DNA from: an uncultured Oscillospiraceae bacterium
GTDB lineage: Bacteria > Bacillota > Clostridia > Oscillospirales > Oscillospiraceae
Direction of reading: 5' to 3'
DNA length: 20,669 nt
Assembly (NCBI GenBank): GCA_934597175.1
Contig: CAKTQR010000037.1
Span: forward strand, 1 to 20,669
A model generated the notes under the pieces. The model was not told the origin of the DNA. It worked only from the letters and a program-made list of their open reading frames with translations, and did not search any database. The position numbers and the translations under genes were made by a program. Positions 1 to 6,299 of the stretch are shown one piece after another (position 1 is the first letter of the stretch; every line of letters begins with the position of its first letter).

Positions 1-164
1 GAGGCGGGACCTTTCTCGCTGCGGCTCGGTCACGGTGCGGCTCTGACATGCCCCCGGCATGTCATTCACTACCGCACCGACACTTCGTTACCCCCTCACA
101 CTCCCCCTGCTGCGTATTGGATTTAACCCGTTACGCCTATTTTTCTTAGTTCTTTGACAGTCTG
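1..164 (-). repeat. Dispersed repeat, left copy, carrying a 77-bp palindromic insertion
   Basis: Read on the minus strand, this stretch matches 20550-20638 of the same window almost base for base (shared blocks include TGTCAAAGAACTAAGAAAAA and CCAATACGCAGCAGGG), so the two copies are inverted. The match is split: bases 1-13 and 91-164 are shared. Bases 14-90 are absent from the right copy, where only two bases separate the blocks. The insertion contains nested inverted repeats: CGGTGCGG (33-40) with CCGCACCG (72-79), enclosing a 9-bp stem TGACATGCC/GGCATGTCA (44-52/56-64). No coding potential is apparent. The element begins at the window edge and may extend further left. Confidence 0.85.
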
Positions 165-203
165 AAATATCGCAGTCGGGTTTTCCCGACTGCGATATTT
201 TTG
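165..203 (+). terminator. Rho-independent terminator with a perfect 16-bp stem
   Basis: Arms 165-180 and 185-200 are perfectly complementary around a TTTT loop and are followed by a short T run to 203. It would stop plus-strand transcription entering from the left of the window, after it has crossed the dispersed repeat. On the minus strand the hairpin has only a short T tail. The gene it serves lies outside the window. Confidence 0.75.
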
Positions 204-209
204 CGCCTA

Positions 210-241
210 AGTTGACGGTAGGTGTTCGGCTCCCGTCAGCT
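210..241. mobile_element. 32-bp remnant of the MITE-like element found at 3720-3997
   Basis: The sequence begins AGTTGAC and ends GTTCGGCTCCCGTCAGCT, and is flanked by TA at 208-209 and 242-243. These are the same ends and flanks as the full element at 3720-3997, but the interior of about 245 bp is missing and the left terminus is joined almost directly to the right terminus. It therefore looks like an internally deleted copy. It has no coding capacity. Confidence 0.6.
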
Positions 242-325
242 TAAATGTTAGTACAAAATTCTGTTGTTAATATGCACAAAAACGGAGCTTTCAAATGGAC
301 AAAACGGCGAAAATGTGCAATGCGA

Positions 326-354
326 TTGAAGTTGTATATTGTTGGTGCTAAAAT
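326..354 (+). promoter_or_regulatory. Sigma-A-type promoter for the dehydratase operon
   Basis: A TTGAAG -35 box (326-331) and a TAAAAT -10 box (349-354) are separated by exactly 17 bp in an AT-rich stretch, 48 bp before the first start codon. The expected transcript would carry a small hairpin, CTCGAC/GTCGAG at 363-368/376-381, ahead of a GGGGGG ribosome binding site. This is a sequence match only. Confidence 0.55.
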
Positions 355-402
355 ATTAACATCTCGACCGGTAAAGTCGAGGAATTTAACGGGGGGAAAC
401 TA

Positions 403-1599
403 ATGAGAGATCTAAAGCATCTGATTTATTTCGAAAGCCTCCTTCAGGAGGCAAACAACGAGCTCGTGAAGAAAGCGTGCTCGGAGGGCAAGCTTGCGCT
501 TGCGTACAACTGCTCGTACATACCCGAGCCGCTGCTGGATATCGACGGCTGCTTCGGCGTGAGACTGAGAGCTCCGGGCTGCGTCAATCCCGACCTTGCG
601 ACCTATTACATGACAAACCGCTCCTGCCCTTACTCCAAGAGTATCCTCGAGCGTGCCTTTGAAGGCGGCTATAACTTCATCTCCGCCCTCATCGGTCAGG
701 AATGCTGCACCACCATGAACCGCATGGAGCAGTATTTTGAGTACTGCAAGCTCATCCCGAACGAAAAGTTCTTCGTCTGCTGTATCGATATGCCCACCAA
801 AAAGGGCGAGTGGTACGCAGGCTACTTCCGCCGCCAGATCGAAAAGAAGATCATAGCTCCCATGAAAGAGATCTACGGCGTGGACTTTTCCGACGAAAAG
901 CTCCTTGATGCTATCGAGCGCCACAACGAGCTTTGCCGCATCATAACAGAGATCGGCGACTTCCGCAAGCTCGATAACCCGCCCATCACCGGCTACGAGT
1001 TCCATGTCATCCAGCTCGTGTCCGAGGTATGCCCGAAGTACCTCATCATTGACAAGCTGCGTGAAACGCTTGAGGAGCTCAAGACCCGCAAGCCCGACGA
1101 AAATCCGCCGTACCGCACGAGAGTCATGCTCGCAGGCTCGGAGATAGACGATCCCGAGTTTACGAGGCTTGTCGAGATGTGCGGTGCACTCGTCGTTGCC
1201 GACCGCTACTGCTTCGGCTCGCTGCCCGGCAGAGAGCAGATAGCCGTAAAGGAAGGTCAGGACCCCCTAGGTGCGCTTGCCGAGCACTACATGAAGATAA
1301 ACGAGTGCCCCCGCACCATGGGCACGGAGAGCATCATCTCCCGCAAAAACTACCTTTACGATGTCGCCAGGGAGTACAATGCCGAGGGCATCATCCTCCA
1401 GAACATGAAGTTCTGCGAATACTGGGGCTACGAAAGAGCCATAGCGGCAAAGTGGCTGGCCGAGGGCCTTAATGTCCCGTCGGCGATACCGACCTGTCAG
1501 ATAGAGCGTGACTATGCAAACGCTGCGACCGGTCAGCTGCGCACGAGATTCCAGGCGTTTGTCGAGTCGCTTGAGATCAAGAGACTTCAGGCAGAATAA
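403..1599 (+). CDS. 2-hydroxyacyl-CoA dehydratase family protein, HgdB/FldC-like subunit
   Basis: The 398-residue protein belongs to the 2-hydroxyglutaryl-CoA dehydratase D-component family, whose members hold a [4Fe-4S] cluster and use radical chemistry to remove water from (R)-2-hydroxyacyl-CoA, or act as related CoA-ester reductases. Family-type segments visible are the YNCSYIPEPLL region (Cys37), NRSCPYSKS (Cys75), the ECC pair at 101-102 followed by a Met/Arg-rich helix, VADRYCFGS in the second Rossmann-like lobe, NMKFCEYWG, and the C-terminal GQLRTRFQAFVESLE. Length is normal for the small subunit. The start follows a GGGGGG ribosome binding site. The next gene begins 13 bp downstream and encodes a second family member, so the two probably form a heterodimer. 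No activator ATPase (HgdC type) is in the window. The substrate cannot be inferred. Confidence 0.85.
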   Translation: MRDLKHLIYFESLLQEANNELVKKACSEGKLALAYNCSYIPEPLLDIDGCFGVRLRAPGCVNPDLATYYMTNRSCPYSKSILERAFEGGYNFISALIGQECCTTMNRMEQYFEYCKLIPNEKFFVCCIDMPTKKGEWYAGYFRRQIEKKIIAPMKEIYGVDFSDEKLLDAIERHNELCRIITEIGDFRKLDNPPITGYEFHVIQLVSEVCPKYLIIDKLRETLEELKTRKPDENPPYRTRVMLAGSEIDDPEFTRLVEMCGALVVADRYCFGSLPGREQIAVKEGQDPLGALAEHYMKINECPRTMGTESIISRKNYLYDVAREYNAEGIILQNMKFCEYWGYERAIAAKWLAEGLNVPSAIPTCQIERDYANAATGQLRTRFQAFVESLEIKRLQAE

Positions 1600-1612
1600 G
1601 GAGGGGAAGGCT

Positions 1613-3223
1613 ATGTGGAAAAGAAAGATCAGCATAAAGCAGCAGTACGGCACCCTTGAGCATTTCCTCAAAGGCGACGAGCCCTGCCATTACATAGGTC
1701 AGAGATACATCGAGGGCACGAACTTCTATGCCCGCCGTGAGTGGCGAGGCGTGAAGGATACGGCATTTGCGTTTTACAAGTGGTTGTGCACCTGGGGCAA
1801 GATGGCGGTATTCGTCATGCACGACCCCATTCGCATAGCAAAGGCGTTTTGGAAATACCGCTGGCTGTCGGCGTATCTGGCAGCCCCGATGATGGTCGAC
1901 AAGTGGATAGAGGGCGACCGTGGCGAAGCACTGAGGGCTGACCTCTACGCTCTCGACTGCATGATATCCGACTCTATCGACACGCTGTGGAAAAGCCTCC
2001 GGGCCGACCGCAAGCTGGGCGAAACTAAGTGGTCGGATATTACCGTTGCGTTTGACTACACCCTGCCCAAGCACATAATCTTCGGCTTCCCCGGACATTA
2101 TGCAATAAACATGCAGCAGCACGCAGCGTTCATGCTGCCGCTCATGAGAAAGCAGCTGGGCTGCTACTATGTCGATCAGGCCGTCGCCTGCGGCATCCCG
2201 GGCGATATGTGCACGCTGCCGCTGGTCGAGGTCGGCGTCGCCGTTGACAGGGAGTATCCCGACATCGGCAACTGCTGGCTGACGACCAATAACCCCTGCG
2301 ACGCAAACATGATGGACAATACCGCCATGTGGCGTGCGCTGTCAAACGACGGCAAAAAGGCCGTACATCCGTTCACCTCGCCCCTTATGTACGACGACCC
2401 CACCACCAAGGAGCTCGGCGTGCACGAGGTGTACTCTGCGATAGAATTTCTTGAGCAGCAGTTCGGCGTTCCGTTTGATTGGAACGCATTTATAAAGCAC
2501 ATCGAGGACACAAACGAGTTCAACCGTGGCTCGCTCAACCGCTGGGATATCTACGCCAAGAGCGATAACGGCGCACTCAACTCCGTCGTGCAGGGACTGT
2601 TCCGCATCTATTTCTATCAGCAGGGCGGCACGAAGTACTTTAAGAAGGCAAACAAGAAGATAAACCGTGTCTTTGAAAAGTGCGTTCGCAAGAACATCCA
2701 CCCGTTCCCGCTTGCCCGCCACCGTGCGCTGGCGTGGTCTTGCGGCTCGACCTATTATGCCCACGGCGTCCAGTGGCTGTATAACTGCTGGGGCATCATG
2801 ACCGTTATCAACATGGACTCGCTGACCGGCCACAACATCGTCGACACCACCGACCGTGACACCATGATGAGCGATATTGCCGACTGGCACGCAAGAACGC
2901 CCATGCGCACCCACACCGTCGGCGGCAACCGCCACCTCATGCAGATGTGGGAAACTGCCGAGAAGTTCAATTGCGACATGATAATCATGTACGACGATAT
3001 CGGCTGCAAGGGCATGGCAGGCGCTCAGGGTCTGCTTGAGGAGGAGTTCCACAAGCACCGTGATAAGTTCGACATCGTCTGGATGCCGCACTCGCTGATG
3101 GACTGCCGCATCGTGCCGACGAACGAGGCTCGCAAGGTCGTCAATCAGTACATGCAGTCGGTTTTGCACGAAGAGCCCGTTGATCCGACCCTCGTCGACT
3201 TTGACGACGAGCTGGGCTGGTAA
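1613..3223 (+). CDS. 2-hydroxyacyl-CoA dehydratase family protein, large subunit
   Basis: The start is set at 1613 because AAGGAGGGGAAGG sits directly before it; the open frame upstream overlaps the previous gene. The 536-residue product is a longer member of the same family as its neighbour. It is Cys-rich in the first lobe (Cys184, 193, 200, 221 and 229, with NNPCDANMMDN), has GSTYYAHGVQWLYNCWGI in the middle and a C-terminal segment with CDMIIMYDDIGCKGMAGAQG, where family members keep the second lobe. It is longer than the usual 400-430 residues, mainly at the N-terminus. Cotranscription and spacing suggest it pairs with the 403-1599 product. Whether the pair is a true dehydratase or a double-cubane-type reductase is undecided. 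Confidence 0.75.
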   Translation: MWKRKISIKQQYGTLEHFLKGDEPCHYIGQRYIEGTNFYARREWRGVKDTAFAFYKWLCTWGKMAVFVMHDPIRIAKAFWKYRWLSAYLAAPMMVDKWIEGDRGEALRADLYALDCMISDSIDTLWKSLRADRKLGETKWSDITVAFDYTLPKHIIFGFPGHYAINMQQHAAFMLPLMRKQLGCYYVDQAVACGIPGDMCTLPLVEVGVAVDREYPDIGNCWLTTNNPCDANMMDNTAMWRALSNDGKKAVHPFTSPLMYDDPTTKELGVHEVYSAIEFLEQQFGVPFDWNAFIKHIEDTNEFNRGSLNRWDIYAKSDNGALNSVVQGLFRIYFYQQGGTKYFKKANKKINRVFEKCVRKNIHPFPLARHRALAWSCGSTYYAHGVQWLYNCWGIMTVINMDSLTGHNIVDTTDRDTMMSDIADWHARTPMRTHTVGGNRHLMQMWETAEKFNCDMIIMYDDIGCKGMAGAQGLLEEEFHKHRDKFDIVWMPHSLMDCRIVPTNEARKVVNQYMQSVLHEEPVDPTLVDFDDELGW

Positions 3224-3238
3224 GAAAGGAGCAGCAGT

Positions 3239-3397
3239 ATGAAAGTTTTTGCTAAGATATTGGGCATAAGCACGGCCACGCTCGCTGCGCTGTTTGCCGT
3301 TTACTATTACAATCTCGATATGCGTCTCATGCGCAGCATCGTCGTGCCCATTTTGGATAAGCACCACGACAGCGTCAAGCGTGAGCACCTGATATAA
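3239..3397 (+). CDS. Small single-pass membrane protein of unknown function
   Basis: This 52-codon frame begins with ATG preceded by AAGGAG at a normal distance, and fills the gap between the large dehydratase subunit (16 bp upstream) and the zinc-ribbon gene (12 bp downstream). The product starts MKVFAKILGIS, has one hydrophobic stretch at about residues 5-24 (ILGISTATLAALFAVYYY) and ends in a charged tail with KHHDSVKREH. It would span the membrane once. I do not recognise a family. Its place inside the operon suggests membrane docking or an accessory role for the dehydratase-like pair, which is inference. Confidence 0.6.
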   Translation: MKVFAKILGISTATLAALFAVYYYNLDMRLMRSIVVPILDKHHDSVKREHLI

Positions 3398-3409
3398 GGA
3401 GCGTCGACT

Positions 3410-3679
3410 ATGAGCTATAAAAATCCGAACATTCTCCCGAGAGCGCTCTCATACGAGGAAAAGGAAAACCGCAAAAAAGGAATATACGACAGCTTCGCAA
3501 ACTATCTCGTCTACTGCCAGAAGTGCAAGTATGTCGTCAAGAGCAATATGTACATACAGCGTGCCGAGGCATACATCGACGAGCTGCACGAAAAGGGTAC
3601 GGTCTGCCCAAAGTGCGGCGAGGACGACTGGACACTCGGCTATCCGCTCGGAACGCTCACCGGCTTTGTAAAGTTCTGA
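3410..3679 (+). CDS. Small zinc-ribbon protein
   Basis: The 89-residue protein has two CxxC knuckles, Cys36-x2-Cys39 (CQKC) and Cys66-x2-Cys69 (CPKC, followed by GEDDW), spaced as in a zinc ribbon. It has no signal peptide or membrane segment. The start follows AAGGAG and is 12 bp after the small membrane protein; a strong terminator follows 11 bp after the stop, so it is the last gene of the four-gene operon. The Cys pairs could bind zinc or help deliver iron-sulfur clusters. I cannot assign a family, and a redox or assembly role beside the dehydratase subunits is only a guess. Confidence 0.7.
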   Translation: MSYKNPNILPRALSYEEKENRKKGIYDSFANYLVYCQKCKYVVKSNMYIQRAEAYIDELHEKGTVCPKCGEDDWTLGYPLGTLTGFVKF

Positions 3680-3686
3680 ATAATGC

Positions 3687-3717
3687 AAAAACGCACCGCA
3701 ATTGCGGTGCGTTTTGT
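3687..3717. terminator. Bidirectional Rho-independent terminator
   Basis: The palindrome ACGCACCGCAATTGCGGTGC plus GT (3691-3712) folds into an 11-bp stem. It is followed by TTTTGTT on the plus strand and TTTTTGC on the minus strand. It closes the dehydratase operon and could also stop transcription coming from ruvX. The MITE-like element begins within three bases of its tail. Confidence 0.8.
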
Positions 3718-3719
3718 TA

Positions 3720-3997
3720 AGTTGACTTAGAGCCGAACACTATCGGTTTTGACGGGCAGCTTTCCGCCCATGCTTCGCTAAACCCCTAGTCCATATATGT
3801 CCATTATGCCCGTCGGGCTTTATCTTTGCCTGAACGAAAATCTGCTCCCTCAAAACTGCGGAGCATCTGTCAGTAGTGTTTTTCGAGGGATTTTCGGCTT
3901 TCTTTGGTGTCAATGGGCTGTCGCCCATTAAGACAAAAAAGGCGGAAAGCACCGAAAGGGCACACTGACAGACGATAGGGTTCGGCTCCCGTCAACT
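3720..3997. mobile_element. MITE-like non-coding element with 25-bp inverted termini and TA flanks
   Basis: The termini are imperfect inverted repeats: the left end (3720-3745) reads AGTTGAC-ttag-AGCCGAAC-a-CTATCG and the right end (3973-3997, reverse complement) reads AGTTGAC-ggg-AGCCGAAC-c-CTATCG. TA dinucleotides flank both ends (3718-3719 and 3998-3999), the duplication expected of Tc1/mariner/IS630-type transposition. The right part (3867-3971) folds into a long imperfect stem-loop capped by AATGGGC/GCCCATT. There is no transposase, so movement would need one supplied elsewhere. With the terminator this fills the gene-free gap before ruvX. A REP-like structured repeat is the alternative reading. 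Confidence 0.65.
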
Positions 3998-4407
3998 TAT
4001 CTCAATGTGCCTAAATAGCCCTCTAATATCAAGCTTGCGGCGACGGCATCGACTGTTTTGCGGTGCTTTTTTTCTTTTTTGCCGTTGGCGTGGAGGATGG
4101 CGTGCGCCTCAATGCTCGAGCGACGCTCGTCCCACATGACAAGCTCGATATCCGTTTTGCTGCGCAGAAGCTCGGCAAAGCTGCGGCACTTTTCGGCTCT
4201 CGGACCTTCACTGCCGTCCATGTTTTTGGGAAGTCCCAGCACAAGGCGCTTCACATTGCGCTTTTGCGCCTCCTGCGCTATCACCTCGGCGACACGCTCG
4301 GGATTCCACTCATTGAGTGTCCAAGCCTCGCCGACGAGTATATTCATTTCGTCCGAAACGGCAAGCCCCGTGCGGGCATCACCGTAGTCAATTCCCATTA
4401 TCCTCAT
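3997..4407 (-). CDS. ruvX: Putative pre-16S rRNA nuclease / Holliday junction resolvase-like YqgF (RuvX)
   Basis: The 136-residue protein has the RNase H-like YqgF fold: GIDYGDARTGLAVSD at the N-terminus (Asp7), VLGLPKNMDGSEGPRA in the middle, MWDERRSS (Glu94) and VDAVAASLILEGYL at the end (Asp120). These three acidic residues are the expected metal ligands. The family trims 16S rRNA 5' ends in E. coli and was first proposed as a Holliday junction resolvase. Length is normal. The start lies 3 bp after the folC stop, and its ribosome binding site (GAGGTGA) lies in the last codons of folC, so translation is probably coupled. The stop codon TAA is made from the TA flank and first base of the adjacent MITE-like element. 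Confidence 0.9.
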   Translation of the reverse strand: MRIMGIDYGDARTGLAVSDEMNILVGEAWTLNEWNPERVAEVIAQEAQKRNVKRLVLGLPKNMDGSEGPRAEKCRSFAELLRSKTDIELVMWDERRSSIEAHAILHANGKKEKKHRKTVDAVAASLILEGYLGTLR

Positions 4408-4410
4408 GCT

Positions 4411-5679
4411 TCACCTCAAACCAAAGCAGGCTCTGATATCGCCGCAGATGTACAGCGAGCCGCAGGCACAGACCATGCCATCAAGCTCGTCTGCGATGTC
4501 CATCGCCGTGCACACGCCCTCCTGTATCGTCGAGCACACCTGCACCTCCTTGCCGGTGTCGGCAAAAAGCTCGGCAAGCTCGGCCGCCGGCAGCGCCCTC
4601 GGCGTGTCGGGCGTGACGGTGACGAAGGCATCAAACAGGGGAGCAAGCGTGTTAACGATGCCCTTATAGTCCTTGTCACGCAGAACGCCCATTAAAAGCA
4701 CACGCTTGTCATCGGGGAAATACTCCAAAATGCTCGCCCTGAGCGCCTGCGCACACTGCGGATTGTGCCCGCCGTCGACGACAAACCACGGCTCGGAGTG
4801 CACTATCTCAAACCGTGCAGGCCAGCTCACGGCGTACAGTCCCGCCTCGACCGCCTCGTGCTCTATCTGCCAGCCCTGCCTGCGCAGAACATCGATAGCC
4901 TCCAGCACCGTTGCGGCGTTTTTGAGCTGATGCTCGCCCAAGAGCGGGAGGGCGTAGGCTTCGCCGCCGTAGGAAAACACCTGACCGTCACGGCTGTCAA
5001 ACTCGGGGTGAATGTCGTCAAAATCGGGAACGGTGAGCTCTGCGTTGCGCTCGGCGCACACATCCCTCACGACCTCCATGACCTCGCCGTACTGCTGATA
5101 CATGACGACGGGGCTGCCCTCTTTTATGATGCCCGCCTTCTCAAAGGCGATCTCCTCAAGCGTGCCGCCGAGAACTGCGGTGTGGTCAAGACCTATATTC
5201 GCAATGACGCAGCAGTCGGGGCAGGCAATAACATTGGTTGCATCCAATCTTCCGCCCATGCCGACCTCGAGCACGACGATGTCGCACTTTCTGCGGCAAA
5301 ACCACAAAAATGCCACGGCGGTCATCATCTCAAACTCCGTCGGGTGGTCGTCCATTGCGTCAGCGTGGGTCTTCATCTCGGAAACGAGCTCGGCGACCTC
5401 GTTATCCTCGATGGGCTTGCCGTTTATCTGCATGCGCTCGTTAAAGCGGTTTACATACGGCGAGGTGTAAAGCCCTACGGTGAGCCCCGCTTTTTTGAGC
5501 ACCGACGCCAGCATCGCCGAGATGCTGCCCTTGCCGTTTGTCCCAGCGACATGCACATACCGAAGCTCCGCCTGCGGGTTGCCCAGCCTGCGCAGCAGCT
5601 CCGTCACCCTATCAAGTCCGGGCTTTGATGTGCGCCACGAAACGCCGTTTATATATTCAAGTGCCTGTTTGTAATCCAT
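4411..5679 (-). CDS. folC: Bifunctional folylpolyglutamate synthase / dihydrofolate synthase
   Basis: The product adds L-glutamate to dihydropteroate or folates using ATP. The start at 5679 is chosen over an in-frame ATG 60 bp upstream because GGAGAG precedes it and the protein then begins MDYKQALEYI, typical of the family; this gives 422 residues, a normal length. Visible Mur-ligase features are the P-loop GTNGKGS (46-52), TSPYVNRFNERMQING, LEVGMGGRLDATN, GLDHTAVLG with EKAGIIK, and VDGGHNP at the start of the C-terminal domain. It sits between a small anchored protein gene (28 bp upstream) and ruvX (3 bp downstream), all on the same strand, and probably shares their transcript. Confidence 0.93.
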   Translation of the reverse strand: MDYKQALEYINGVSWRTSKPGLDRVTELLRRLGNPQAELRYVHVAGTNGKGSISAMLASVLKKAGLTVGLYTSPYVNRFNERMQINGKPIEDNEVAELVSEMKTHADAMDDHPTEFEMMTAVAFLWFCRRKCDIVVLEVGMGGRLDATNVIACPDCCVIANIGLDHTAVLGGTLEEIAFEKAGIIKEGSPVVMYQQYGEVMEVVRDVCAERNAELTVPDFDDIHPEFDSRDGQVFSYGGEAYALPLLGEHQLKNAATVLEAIDVLRRQGWQIEHEAVEAGLYAVSWPARFEIVHSEPWFVVDGGHNPQCAQALRASILEYFPDDKRVLLMGVLRDKDYKGIVNTLAPLFDAFVTVTPDTPRALPAAELAELFADTGKEVQVCSTIQEGVCTAMDIADELDGMVCACGSLYICGDIRACFGLR

Positions 5680-5707
5680 TGTTTCTCTCCAAATGCTTTG
5701 TGTCGGC

Positions 5708-6199
5708 TTAATGCTTCCAACAATAATCGCTGGTTCCACTGATAGGTATCTGCTCGGTGCAATTGGGATAACGACAATATTTTGTCCCTTTTATGTGCTC
5801 TGAGCAAAATCTGTGCTTCCAATCACTAGAAACAGCTCTTTCGTTACAGCCGGTATGTCTGCACCTATACTCGTCGTACTCTATGGTGCTGTAGGAAGGC
5901 TCTGTTTCTGAAAGAACTTCAAACATTCTTTGACCGTAATTCACCCAACAGCTTTCACAATAATCCTCGTTGTCGAAAAGATAGTGACGCCGGTGTGTTG
6001 CATTGCCTGTGCAGCCGTGCAGCTTTACATCGCAATCTCCAAATGAGCCAACTTGATGAGAAAAGCCGTTTCCAGATTCAACGGTCTTAGGAGAAGCGAT
6101 TATGAAAATCAAAATAACGAGTAAACACGAAGCACAAATGACAGCCTTTTTGTGAGCTTTTAAATATAATAGAAATTTATAGAATTTAAAATTACTCAT
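5708..6199 (-). CDS. Membrane-anchored Cys/His-rich protein, probable tandem zinc modules
   Basis: The 163-residue product has one hydrophobic segment (about residues 18-36, AVICASCLLVILIFIIA), then an apparently extracytoplasmic part with three similar Cys/His units: Cys56-x6-Cys63 with Cys81-x2-Cys84; Cys113-x4-Cys118-x13-Cys132-x2-His135; and Cys142-x4-Cys147-x12-Cys160-x2-His163. Each looks like a four-ligand metal site. Codon use is visibly more AT-rich than in neighbouring genes, which suggests recent acquisition or low expression. It lies 28 bp before folC on the same strand. I do not recognise a named family. Zinc binding is predicted from spacing only; disulfides are an alternative if the domain is outside the cell. 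Confidence 0.65.
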   Translation of the reverse strand: MSNFKFYKFLLYLKAHKKAVICASCLLVILIFIIASPKTVESGNGFSHQVGSFGDCDVKLHGCTGNATHRRHYLFDNEDYCESCWVNYGQRMFEVLSETEPSYSTIEYDEYRCRHTGCNERAVSSDWKHRFCSEHIKGTKYCRYPNCTEQIPISGTSDYCWKH

Positions 6200-6254
6200 A
6201 AAAAATCATCCCAAATCTCCAATCCGTTAGAGTGATTTTATCACATACAACGCA

Positions 6255-6292
6255 AAAAAACAACAGCCGCAGCAGAACGCTGCGGCTGATAT
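6255..6292 (-). terminator. Rho-independent terminator of the acyl-CoA ligase gene
   Basis: The 10-bp arms CAGCCGCAGC (6264-6273) and GCTGCGGCTG (6279-6288) form a stem 11 bp past the ligase stop. On the minus strand it is followed by TTGTTTTTTTG. It separates the ligase from the cysteine-rich/folC/ruvX group. Confidence 0.85.
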
Positions 6293-6299
6293 TTGTTGT

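Noticed and set aside
241..402. A riboswitch or structured leader before the dehydratase operon
   Set aside because: Only one 6-bp hairpin is seen and no known aptamer pattern is recognisable.
1508..1612. Upstream extension of the large dehydratase subunit
   Set aside because: It overlaps the preceding gene, and a strong ribosome binding site precedes the ATG at 1613.
2342..3388. A 348-codon minus-strand frame opposite the large dehydratase subunit
   Set aside because: No recognisable motifs or ribosome binding site, and it is antisense to a well-supported gene.
3740..3952. A 70-codon minus-strand frame inside the MITE-like element
   Set aside because: The element is built of inverted repeats and hairpins, the frame shows no domain or good ribosome binding site, and it does not resemble a transposase.
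5680..5739. Upstream in-frame start for folC
   Set aside because: The ATG at 5679 has GGAGAG at the right distance and gives the usual family N-terminus; the longer form would also overlap the preceding gene.
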